From positions 1-64,000 of the IMG/VR virus record IMGVR_UViG_3300042870_001823: 64,000 bases of DNA, one strand, 5' to 3'. Positions 1 through 11,000 of the stretch are shown in pieces (the stretch's first letter is position 1; every line of letters starts with the position of its first letter). Under the pieces are notes generated by a model that had not been told where the DNA came from, did not search any database, and was given only the letters and a program-made list of their open reading frames with translations. This DNA comes from a virus. The translations under genes were made by a program, and so were the position numbers.

Positions 1-191
1 TCCGGGTTACCATCGTTTATCTTTTGCCTAGATTGATGTACAGTATTAGATCCACCAGAACTGCCACCTGTATTGCTTGATGATATAGCAGCGGAGTAAT
101 GATTGGCAGTTTTGGTCTTAGCAGTTGGATTAGATTTAATCTTTGCTGCAGCACGTAAGTTTTTGTTTTGGTTGTCAGCACCAAGTATCAT
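1..191 (-). CDS. Partial CDS, hypothetical protein (5' end only)
   Basis: Only the first 63 codons lie in the window; the gene runs off the left edge. The ATG at 191 follows the 1604-aa gene by 11 bases and has an AGGT-type ribosome site. The visible part is polar, with Asn, Lys and Ala first and then a Ser/Gly-rich linker (residues about 38-49). No domain can be recognised. It is the last visible gene of the tail operon, so a virion or tail role is an inference from position only. Confidence 0.6.
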   Translation of the reverse strand, partial: MILGADNQNKNLRAAAKIKSNPTAKTKTANHYSAAISSSNTGGSSGGSNTVHQSRQKINDGNP

Positions 192-202
192 AAGAAATCA
201 AC

Positions 203-3200
203 CTAAAAAGAACTCGCTACTTGCGAATAGGGGTCGGAGCCAAGATTGGGCAATCCCTTATACATAGTACTGTTCACGGAGCCTGGTGCAACAGATCCAG
301 CTGCAGATCTAAAACTATTTATTTGATCTGAGCTTCCCTCTAGGTTTACGGAATAGGAAGTTCCTTGGTTGTATCCAGAGAACATAGAAGATTGTGGGAT
401 TTGGGGGGACCTTTGGGGCATCTGTTCATAAGCTGATCCTCCAGGAAGAAGGGGTGGGCCACCTACATCTTCAGGGCTTCTTCCCTTTGAATGCTGAAAG
501 GCAAAGCTGGCAGCAATTATAGCTAGTCCAGCATAACCTGCTTTTCTAACCGTAGGGTTTTCAAAAGCCTTCTTCATTGCCCCATCTCTAAAGGAGTCAC
601 CTATTCTTTTGTAGTTCCTTCTGACCAAACCAGTGCTTTCATCAACACCTTCGTCTCCCAGCATAGCAACCCTATCTGCGTCATCTAAAGCCGTAGGGGC
701 TAGGTCTATTGCACTTCCTCTTCTAGATAATAAATCTTGAAGTTGTGGTGTTAAACTTTCTCTAATCTCACTAGCTCTTCTTATGTCTCTAACCTGGTTA
801 GACATTTCTTCTGATAGACCTAAATCTTTAATAGTTTGATGTTCACCAACGTTCATTGCCTCCATAGCTAGATCTATTACGGGATCAGCTCCATATGATC
901 TTCTCCCCAAGTTTCTTATATTATAGAGATCAAGTTGTTCTTTAACCTTAGGAGAACTTTTAAGTGCATCGTATTGATCAACCAAATCCATCAAACCATC
1001 TTGCCTCTTATAGTGGGACATGGCCCTAGAATCTCTAGCTCCCTGTACTAACTTTGCTAATTCATCTGGATCGTCTCCACCAGATCTATAGCTAGTTAGA
1101 TCTTTTATACCTCTTCGCATTGAGCTCATTGTATCTATGCTGTCTATGACTTCTTGAATACTACTGTTTGTAGTGTTAGCAGAATCTAATATAGATGCAT
1201 GAAGTTTTTGCCCCATCATTTCGCTCTCGACTGCATTTCGAAAAGCTATCTTTTCAGACATGTCTGCTTCTCCATTGACTGCTCCGCTAAACATTTCATC
1301 TAATTCTTTTGACATTTTTTCTTGCAAATTTAAAACTTGAGATGCAGCTTGTCTACCTTCAGCAGTTAGGGTAGCTTCCCCCATGAAAGCTTTTCCTCTA
1401 TCTATCCCAAAAGTTTGACTAGCTGCTCTCATGCCAGCTGTAACTCTAGCTGCGTTCTCTGTCATTTGTGAGATAGCAGCGTACTTTCCTGACCTAATGC
1501 CTATTGTATTGACTAAAGTTTCATTAATTTTTTCGTTAGTATCTCCGGCATTTCTTAAGCTTGCTATAAATTTATTAGCCAATTCATTTGCTGGATCTAT
1601 TTCACTGCTATGGGCTTCGAATCCTTCAATGATACCCTTTAGGTAGGCAGCGTTGTCACCTGCTTTGAGTCTTTGTTTCAATATCATCTTATCAGCCCCA
1701 GCTAAAAGATCAGGATCTTCAATACCTTTCTTGTATGCTAAAGCTCTCAAGGCTCCAATGTATCTACCTTGCTCTTCTATGGCTTGAGATCCTACTTGAC
1801 TTAGAACTCCTGCTGCGTCGCTACCTGCTTTGCCAGTTAGCTTAGCTAGAGCAAGTTGGACCCCTCTTAAGTCAGCCCCTTTTTCGGCACTGTTGCGTAT
1901 TGAAGAAGTAAGCGCATTATAAACTTCTTCGGTATAATGTTGTCTACTTATGTCGCCTTTTATATTCGCCCTGCTATTCATGGTTATAGCATAGTCAATT
2001 GCTTGACCAGGGTCTATTAACCCAACTTTATAATTTTGTTTTAGGTTTAACACGTCAGCTGCATCTAAGTGCTTTAGTATTTCATCGCCCTGTCTAGTTG
2101 AAGCTGTTACCATGGTTAATCTATTTATATAAAGTCCAAGAGAATCTGCTGTTTCTGCTGCCCTTAATTGCTTTATACCAAACTCCCTAACTGTTAAGTT
2201 AGAAATAAAAAGTTCTTTTTTAGCAACTTGTTCAGCTGTTCCAGCTTGCATCATCTTAGCTAAAGCGTCTTGTATCTCTACACCCATGCCGTCAATTGCC
2301 GATAGTCTTCCTATCTCAGCTCTTTCGGAAGAAGAAAATAAACTAGTTTCATCAAGTATTTGTTGAATGGAATCTTTTTCAAAATCATAAGCTCCCGACT
2401 CCGCAAACAATTTAAAAATATTACCTTGTCTATAGTTTGCTGTTAATTGTTTTTCATCAAATACACCAGCTTTAATTAAACGATCATATTTATCTTTACT
2501 CATGGCTAATGTTGATCCATATTTTTGATTATTTAAATCATTAATAATATCTTGGCTAATTTTTGCTATTGGGGTTTTAGAGTCCTTCATGGTTTGAATC
2601 ATTGTTTCGTGAATTGATGCTTGATCTGCAAAAAATTTTGCATGGCGTGTGTCTATCCCTAACATTTGTTGTGCCGTCATATCCTCTGGAGAAATAATTT
2701 CATGAAGTAGTTTTTGATCTAGCGTAGCGGTCCCTTTGGCGACCATATCGTTTAAGGTAGCAACATAACTTTGATTTTTACCAAATGTTGCTCTAATAGT
2801 TTCTGTATCAAATTCAGCCATAGACAATACATATTCCCCAGGCCCAGTTGGTTGACGGAATGTAAAGAAGCCAATTCTTTCGCCAATTTTTTGTTTATTT
2901 TGATCGAAAATATCCATAGTTCTCATCATTGGAATACCTTTGTCGTCCAAGTCAAATGTACCCAAGGAATGGTGGAATATATTAGCAGCGTTTCCGGAGG
3001 TCAACATTTTGTGTCCTCTAATTTTAAAATTCATTAGACCAATTTCATTACCACCAGATGATAACCTAAAATTAGCTACATCTTGCAAAGTAGCTTTTCC
3101 AACTTTTCTTCCTGAGTAATAAGCTAATTCCGAATCAATTGAAAATCTATAAACATTTTCCATAACTGGTTGCAAGATTCCATCTTTTTCTCTAGCTATT

Positions 3201-5017
3201 TCAGATTGAACAAAGTTCATTAAATAACTAGACAATTGTGGCATCTGTCTTATGTCCCTACCGCTTTCTAAGGCCTCAACTAAAAGAGAGGCATAACGTT
3301 TAGATCTTTCCGCACCTGTTCTAAATTCAGTAGGGAGGGAGTCAACAGCTATTTTTGATCTTTCATAAATTTGCTTCCTTAATCTTGGATCAATATCGCC
3401 AGTCTTTAGAGCCTCTTGGTAAGAAGCTAAAATTCTATTTCCTCTTTCTGCAGTAGAATCTATTGCTTCTTGTGAAGAAAAAATTTCACCATGGAAAGCG
3501 GGAGCAAGTGGATCTTCAAAAACTAAATCTTTCCCCCTGCCCTGCAATATTATATTGGCCATATCAGTCTGCCCCATAATCGCTAATTCTTTTTTTATAT
3601 TAGCTTCAGAAGTAATAGTACTGTAATGGGCTAATCTATCATCTAGTTCAGCTGTTGTTCCAACGCCTTTAATGTTAAATGTTCTACCATTTCTCATGAA
3701 ATTAAATCGAATAGTCTCTGCGTCCATCCCAGATGCCGCGTTATCTATGTCGCTTTTTAGAAATTTTCTTTTCTCTATTTCTTCTGGACTTAGATTAGCT
3801 AGTCCCTTTGCCTCTAATGCTTTTAGTTCTGCTTGCATATTTTTTCGCATGCCTTGTATAAATTTTTCGTTTATAAGAGTAGATCCATCATATGGCCTTT
3901 TGAATTGTTCCATTAATTCTTCGTATCTCACAAGTGCTTGTCCTTTGAGATTTTTTGCTTTTGTTGGATCTCTTAAAGCTTCTTCTATTTCTGGATACTT
4001 TTTTGTTAGTCTTGCTATTCCTCCATTTTTTCTAGATATAATGCCAAGACTTTCCATTGAATTTATTGCTGATTGTAGAGCGCCAGATTTTCCATAGTAA
4101 GCAGCAGCCTCTTCTATTTCTGTTGAAGAAAGTCCAGCCATTGCTTTTCTAACTAAATCTTCTCCAGTAAGTGTTACTCTACCTTTGTTGCTTGATATAT
4201 CATCTAAATGAGCTAAAGCTATTTTAGCCAAATCTTTTTCTGTATCAAATATTTTTACAGAATCACCAAAGCTAGAGAAGGCAGCGCTTTTAGCATCTAA
4301 TCCTTTAGCTAAGTTAAGTAAATCGTTTCCAGCTAAAGAAATTCCATCTAAAGAAAAAATACCCTTACCTCTCTTGGCGGCTTTTTGGAATAGTTCGCCT
4401 AGTTGTCCATCCTTTAAGGATTTAAGTATTTGTTCATTAGAAAATAATCCACCAGCACCACCGCTAGTTTTATATAAAAGTTCATTTAATTGAACGTCAG
4501 TTAGCTCTTCGCCATTAACGAATGCTCTAACAAAAGTTCCAGAATCTTTTGTTTGAAACATAAATCCTTTTCCTTTGGAAACATCTTTTAAAACATTCTT
4601 TGCTGTTTCCAAAGCTCCTTGTGGGATTCTAGCTGATCCAATGGTAAAGCTTAGTTTGTCAGCAGGTGAATTGATGAAAGAAAGAGAATCCCTGAGAGTG
4701 CTATCTGTCCTTAACATCTCTTTAATAGACCTAGCTCTTTCATTGAATCCGCCTAAGCCTCTCATTGAACCCGACTGCCCAGGACCGCCTCCTGTTACTC
4801 TGGCAAATCCGGTAAGGCCAGATTGATCTGCTGCATTAAAAGCAGCGTTCATGTCATCAAAACGTTTTCCAGTAGAGTTCATTACATAAGTTATTTTCCC
4901 AGAATCAATTTCTACTTTAATGACATTGCCTGCACCATAGATAGTATTCTTCAATGCCCTTCTATGAATTTGAAGATATTCAGGAGCGTAATAACTAGGT
5001 GGAAAATTAATTTCCAT
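203..5017 (-). CDS. Giant hypothetical virion protein, 1604 aa
   Basis: I do not recognise a family. The protein is mostly polar and helical with many charged residues. It ends in a hydrophobic segment at about residues 1485-1505 (motif AGLAIIAASFAF) followed by a Pro/Gly/Ser-rich tail. The start ATG shares one base with the stop of the 2216-aa gene (TAATG), so the two are translationally coupled. Its place after the tail chaperones and tape-measure candidate suggests a large tail, baseplate or injected internal protein. The 1130-aa exonuclease protein elsewhere has a similar layout: long soluble body, one hydrophobic segment, short polar tail. All 'ccg' trinucleotides in this gene are out of frame, so it contains no CGG codon. 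The function is an inference from position. Confidence 0.7.
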   Translation of the reverse strand: MEINFPPSYYAPEYLQIHRRALKNTIYGAGNVIKVEIDSGKITYVMNSTGKRFDDMNAAFNAADQSGLTGFARVTGGGPGQSGSMRGLGGFNERARSIKEMLRTDSTLRDSLSFINSPADKLSFTIGSARIPQGALETAKNVLKDVSKGKGFMFQTKDSGTFVRAFVNGEELTDVQLNELLYKTSGGAGGLFSNEQILKSLKDGQLGELFQKAAKRGKGIFSLDGISLAGNDLLNLAKGLDAKSAAFSSFGDSVKIFDTEKDLAKIALAHLDDISSNKGRVTLTGEDLVRKAMAGLSSTEIEEAAAYYGKSGALQSAINSMESLGIISRKNGGIARLTKKYPEIEEALRDPTKAKNLKGQALVRYEELMEQFKRPYDGSTLINEKFIQGMRKNMQAELKALEAKGLANLSPEEIEKRKFLKSDIDNAASGMDAETIRFNFMRNGRTFNIKGVGTTAELDDRLAHYSTITSEANIKKELAIMGQTDMANIILQGRGKDLVFEDPLAPAFHGEIFSSQEAIDSTAERGNRILASYQEALKTGDIDPRLRKQIYERSKIAVDSLPTEFRTGAERSKRYASLLVEALESGRDIRQMPQLSSYLMNFVQSEIAREKDGILQPVMENVYRFSIDSELAYYSGRKVGKATLQDVANFRLSSGGNEIGLMNFKIRGHKMLTSGNAANIFHHSLGTFDLDDKGIPMMRTMDIFDQNKQKIGERIGFFTFRQPTGPGEYVLSMAEFDTETIRATFGKNQSYVATLNDMVAKGTATLDQKLLHEIISPEDMTAQQMLGIDTRHAKFFADQASIHETMIQTMKDSKTPIAKISQDIINDLNNQKYGSTLAMSKDKYDRLIKAGVFDEKQLTANYRQGNIFKLFAESGAYDFEKDSIQQILDETSLFSSSERAEIGRLSAIDGMGVEIQDALAKMMQAGTAEQVAKKELFISNLTVREFGIKQLRAAETADSLGLYINRLTMVTASTRQGDEILKHLDAADVLNLKQNYKVGLIDPGQAIDYAITMNSRANIKGDISRQHYTEEVYNALTSSIRNSAEKGADLRGVQLALAKLTGKAGSDAAGVLSQVGSQAIEEQGRYIGALRALAYKKGIEDPDLLAGADKMILKQRLKAGDNAAYLKGIIEGFEAHSSEIDPANELANKFIASLRNAGDTNEKINETLVNTIGIRSGKYAAISQMTENAARVTAGMRAASQTFGIDRGKAFMGEATLTAEGRQAASQVLNLQEKMSKELDEMFSGAVNGEADMSEKIAFRNAVESEMMGQKLHASILDSANTTNSSIQEVIDSIDTMSSMRRGIKDLTSYRSGGDDPDELAKLVQGARDSRAMSHYKRQDGLMDLVDQYDALKSSPKVKEQLDLYNIRNLGRRSYGADPVIDLAMEAMNVGEHQTIKDLGLSEEMSNQVRDIRRASEIRESLTPQLQDLLSRRGSAIDLAPTALDDADRVAMLGDEGVDESTGLVRRNYKRIGDSFRDGAMKKAFENPTVRKAGYAGLAIIAASFAFQHSKGRSPEDVGGPPLLPGGSAYEQMPQRSPQIPQSSMFSGYNQGTSYSVNLEGSSDQINSFRSAAGSVAPGSVNSTMYKGLPNLGSDPYSQVASSF

Positions 5018-8000
5018 TATCTAACTCCTGCATTAATATTAATTGAATTTGATCCATAAGGATTTTTTACCGGCGATACTGATCCGGAAACTCCCATGCG
5101 AGACATCATTGCTCTTAGTTGAGCTGCCGTATCTTGGCTATCGTTTCCTCCAAAGAAAGAAGGATAAGATGGATTGGCTAAATTTGCTTCACGTATCTGT
5201 TGTGGATAGTAACCCATTTGAGACATTTCAAGACCCATTGACGCACCAGTTTTAATTTTTACATGTTCAAGATTGGTATTGGGATGCCAACCTTCCCAGT
5301 TTTGAGATGGCAATTCATGTCTAGAAAAATAATCTGCTAAGTCGGGTTTTTCTTCTACTGGCATTCCCCAAGCTGATTGATAAATTCTTCTTTCTAATCT
5401 TCCTGCTGTAGATAGAATTTTTTCTCTTTCATTTTCTGGAGCATTAATCATTGCTTTAAAATGTTCTCTTTTTCTTTTAGGAACTGATAAAGAAAGAGTA
5501 TCTAATGATGGTGTTTCTAAGTCTGCTCCATACATGGTTCTTCTTGCAGCAGATTGAAAACTAGCTGCAGCTGCTGCATCCCCTGATGCTTGAGCTTGAT
5601 TTGCTAAACTTGTATTTTTTACATAACTTAAAATGTCAGTATATTCTTCAAGTGCTAATTCTTTTTTCCTTGTTTTTGGAATAAATCTATCACCAGTTAT
5701 AGCTTCATGTAAATTTCCTCTTATTGAAGAAGCAAAGCCAGCTGCGGCACCTATGATAGAGCCTAGGGTTTTTCCTCTAGCTCCTTTGCCAAACATGGAA
5801 CCTGCTGCTGCCATAGCTGCAGTTGCAACAATTGGATTTCTTTGAGAAGCTTTATTAACCATTGGTTCAATAAAACTTTCATATGGCCTTTGCCATTCAG
5901 GGAAAGTAGAGCCATAAACATTTCTTCTTTCCCAATCCTCAGTAGCAGTTCTCTTATTCATAAATTTAGTATTGAAGAATGTATCTCTGTGAGCTAAGTA
6001 TTCTCCAACTCTACTTACTGCGTGTAGTCTAGGGTTCATTCCCATTTCTTCAGGCTTAGAATCTTTATACTTATATGGCGAAAAATCATATTTGCTTGTA
6101 GTGTCTGCTACTTGATCTCTTATAGTTTGTACTTTTAACTTTTCATCAGGAGAAAGAGAGCCAGTTTGTATTTGATTATTTAAAGATCTAAATTGTTTAG
6201 AGTAGGGCGCTATGTCAGCAAGGATGTCTAATTGATTTAACTTTCCATACTTTCCAGTTTCATCAGCAGAGATTGTATTAAATCTTTCATATCCTTTTCC
6301 AGGAAGTCTAATTTCTCCATCAGCAACTTTTGTAAATGGATCTCCTCTTTGGAAGTCAGTAAAGTATTCAGCTCCTGGCAAGAATGGATATTTTTCTCCC
6401 ATAGTATTTCTAATGGGGTTAATATAGTTAACATTAGATCTTTCTTTTGGTATAAATCTTCTAACTACTTCAGAGACTTCAAGGTTACCAAGAGCTCCTT
6501 CTCCACCCATAGGAGCATCGCCAAGTCCACCTAAGTTTAAATCCCAAAATGATCTAGTAGATCCATATCCCTTTGCTGCTGATTGTAAAACTGTTCTTTG
6601 AGGTTCGTAGTCACTTTGTCCAAAACCAAATGATTCCCTTAATTGACCAAAACCAAAACCATAGATACCAGCCATTTCCTGAGCTCTATATCCTAATTCT
6701 CCAGCTTGTATCCCCAGCTTATTGGATTCGACTGGCTCTCCAGCAGGCACTATTGAAGGGCTCATTATGCCGCTTACCTTAGGTGGGCCATATTGAGCAG
6801 CATCTCTTAGGGAAGAGTTGTAGCCACCAATAGTCGACTTAACTTGCCTGCCAGCAGTTCCCATTGGAGCAGAAGCCTGAGATAGTCTTGAGTTACTTTG
6901 CCCAATAGCCATCGTTGAGGAGCCGTATAAGCCACCTCCTGAGGACCCAGTGCCACCGTACCCCATGCCACCGCCGAAACCCCCCTGAGAAGCCCCCATA
7001 TAGCCTGTAGAGTCATATGCTCCAGACTCTCCTGCCCTTTGATAGTTAGCTAAACCTTGCTTTAGCTCATCTTCGTGCATCTTAATTTGAGGCTTAAGTA
7101 GTTTTCCAACTGTCATATTGGCTAAAGCAGTAGCTGGACCAAATGGTCCCGTAAAGTATTCACCACTAACCGGGTAAGGTCTATCTTCGTAATGTTGGCG
7201 TTCAAATCGATATGGATCAAGTGGCCTTAATGGAGAGAAGTCATATCCATAAGCTAATTTTTCTAGAGGAGATTCAAATGAATCAGATGTGTAGGTTCCA
7301 GCTTCTTTAAGTTTTCTGTAATACGATGGACGGTAATACATTGTTTTTCCGCCCATAAAAGGAGTACTACCCAGGGGCCAAAATCTACCTTGCTTAATAG
7401 GGACTTCGCCCTCAAGAAGTTGTTTTTTCTTTTCTTCGGCTGACATTCCGCCAGGGATTAAACCTGCACCTATAGCTTGTGCTTCAACAAGACCTCTTGC
7501 CATTTTAGTGGTAAAGAATGGAGAATAAACTCTTTCCCCATCTTTATCTTTTTCATTTACATAACCGCCAATAGTCCTGTCAGCAGCTAGTAGTGTTGTA
7601 CCTCCAGCAACAATTGGCAATACTCTTTTGCCCACCATGCCACGCATGTACATGTCAACTGGTCCACCATATTTACTTTGATCTAACTGTAATCCAAAAG
7701 TACCAAAGTATTTATTTACTCTAGAAACAAGATGAGAGCTAGCTACTGAGCCAGTAGAAAATGCATCTTGGTTTTTATAGGTCCCAAATCCCATTGCACT
7801 TTTAATTGCAGCTGCTGGTCCTCTTTGAAGAGCTGTGCCAAAAGTTGGAACAAAAGTAAAGTCTTGACCAGTACCAAGAGTATTGACGGCATCGTCGCTT
7901 ATTTGATACGGAGCAGAACCAAATGCTTTTCTTGCGAACGGCAGAGCTCTAGAGAATGGCCTTCTGATTGAAGCTCCAACCATAGAATCTGCACCTGTGG

Positions 8001-11000
8001 TGAAGGGAGAAAATAATGAAGCTATATCTTCACTTGATTGAGTTCTTCTTGATACTTCTCTAAGGGCATTCTTAGCATTTGCTACTCCAGACAACTCTCC
8101 TTTAAAAGTTGCATGAGCGCTAAAGTTGAAAAGATTTCCTAAAGCTCCAATCCTAGCTTCTATAGCATCGTTTAAACCTATCTTGCCTTGCTTTTGAAGA
8201 TCTCTAATTGCTTTTGTGGTTTGAGTAAAAATGTCTTCTGTCTCATTGAGCATTTGGTTTTTTAGGGATATTAACCTAAACACTTCATTCGAGGCTTCAT
8301 CTAACCTTGTGTTAATGACTCCTGATCTAGCTGATACTTGAGATGAAGAGTTAAAAAATGATTGATCTAAATATTTATTTAATTTAGAATGAGCTGCTAT
8401 TATTTCTCTTGGATCTTTTCCAGCACTTCTTATTTTAGATACTGTATTTGCTAAGTCTCCAAATAGTTTTTGATGTACGTCTTTAAAGCTTTGATGAGAT
8501 GTTACTTGAGAAGAACTTGCACCACTGGAAGTAAATAAATCAGGTCTAGAAGTTTCAAGCTGAGATCTGACTCTAGAATGAATCCCAGATCCAAAGGTTC
8601 TAGTCCTAAAGCTATCAACTGCAGACAAGATTTCTCTTTGATTAAATCTCGTATTACCAAGATCGTCTACTACAGATAGAGTTCCCTCAGCATCGTCTAA
8701 GCCTTGTAGCATTAATTTTCTAGTGGAACGTCCTTCCCTAAAAGTTATGGACTTATCTTTAGAGGAAAGAAGTTTAGCCATTGTAGCTGGATTTTCAATA
8801 TCGTAAGAACGCTTCTTGAATCTTTGGGCTAATCTAAACAAAGAGTTTGGTTGTTCTGAATCGATGTCAAAAGCTTTTTTGAAGCTTGCCATTCTTCCAG
8901 TTTTACCTGCTATTTCATCAGCGGACTGCCCAGTCAATCCCGCTGCGTTTCTTGCTTCTCTACTTATTAATTCAGTGCTAGAAGAAGATATTGGTCTGTA
9001 CGAGCCAGCTATTTTTTGAGCATCGAGAATTCCTCTTTCGTTTTGAGAAAAACTTGTTAAAGAACCTTTAGATCCTCTATCTTTTGCAAATAAATAAAAA
9101 TCTGGTCTAGCAGCTTCTGCTCCCAAGAATGGTTGAACAGTTCTAGAAGAAACATATTGCAGAAGAGGAGCTTCTTTAGCTGCTCTTAAGGATTGGTATC
9201 CAAACATATCTGCTGGGTTAAAGTTAAGAATTGGCACCTTAAACTCAGAGGCCATGAAATCTTTAGCTCCAGAGAAAACACTCTTAACTTTAGTGAAGTC
9301 TAATATCTCTCCATTTCTAGTTTGATAAACTCCGCCAACTCTAGTTTGCCCAAGAGTTTCTGTTGCAGATCCAAGGCCTCTAGTTAAAGGATCTCTAGTA
9401 GCTTGTAGCGAAGCTATCTGTGTAATTGCCTGTTGTTGTTCTTCAGTCATGTGAGAGAACATGCCTCTTTCAACGGCGTCATCTATAAGGACTGGCTTTA
9501 AGCCAAATATACTTCCAGACCCAGAAAAAAATCCTGTTGTTAAACCCTTGTTCTCAAGAAGGTAGTCCCTCATGTATCCAAAATCAGTTGGATCAAAACC
9601 TTGTTGAGCTATGCTTTTAGATAAAACGCTTTCAGAAAGTAACTTACCATTAGATTCTGTTAGTGGAATTCCTAATGTTTTTGCAGTTTTTCTTAATAGA
9701 AAACTTTTCTTTTGATCTGTTAAATCGCCAACAAAATCACCATAGCTTTGTTTAGTTGGTTTTAGTATTGAAGATACTTGTTCTCCAATTTGATTTTTAG
9801 ATACTTGATTCCATTGAGAACGAATATTTAAATCTAAAGTTTTTCTAAAATCTTGAGAAACAAATAAACTGTCAACTTGTTCTAGTGACTGTCTAAGGGC
9901 ACTGCCTCCAGGAATTGCACTAGCAAAATCTTTTCCACCTTTTATCCCTTGAAAACGTTTAATAATTTCGTCAAAGAATTCATCGCCTTCTACATTGATT
10001 GCTTTTCTTCCTAATGCAATTCTTTTATCTAGAGATACTGAAGAATTTCTTTTTGGTAGTTCTTTTATCTCTAAATTATTGACAAAACTTTTTGCTGCTT
10101 TTCTATCTACGCTATAGCCAGAGACTAATTTATTTTCTAATTGATCTTTATATTCATCTCTTAATCTACCTTGGTAGAAGCCACTAGATGTAAATCTTTC
10201 TGAAGATGGACCACCTCTGCCTAAAGCATCGAAGTCATGAGCTAGTCTTGATAAGTTACTTGAGTGTTGTGATTGTATTTTATTAATTGAATTATCTAAA
10301 ATAGTTTTAGAATCAGTTCCAGTAAGTCCCTTGAGCTTAAGTCTAGTGTGCTCTTGCTTTAAAGCTTCCGTTAAAGTATCTCGTTTATCTAGACTAAACT
10401 TTTTTGTTAGATTACCTAAAGCTTGTTCTCTTGATAGTTTTCCTGAGACGACATCATGTGCAACGCCTAGTGAATGGAACTGATTTTTGAAAGCCCTAAA
10501 GCCAGAAGACATTCCTCTTACCCCAGGAAATGAATCTAATACTCCGTAGCCATCATCTGATTGAGCTACAAAAAAAGATTTAGCTTGTTCAGTTAATGTT
10601 TTTAGTTTTCCTGCATTTACATCAGATGCTCTTCTAGATGCATCTTGTGCGCCGTGTCTAGCTGCTCTCCACGCTTGCAGAAATTCAGGCTGTGCATTAT
10701 CTGCTTCTTGGACTCCAGCTGCAAAAGCTCCACTTGTTCTTGAAGAAAGTTTAATTCCTTTATTCAATACATCGGAAGCATCGTGACCGACTTCAGCAAG
10801 GAGTGACCTAAGGTCAAATGCAAAAGAACTTGCTTTTTGTTTTATTGGACTTAAGGCACTTAAGTCATTCATTGAGTTAGCTAAAGTAGTTAATGAACTC
10901 TTCCCAGCAGCACCAGCAGCTCCTAACGCCTCAAATGGCAGGATCATAGTAGCTACGTTAATTGTTGAAGTCTTGACGAAATCAGTTAATACGTCTGCTG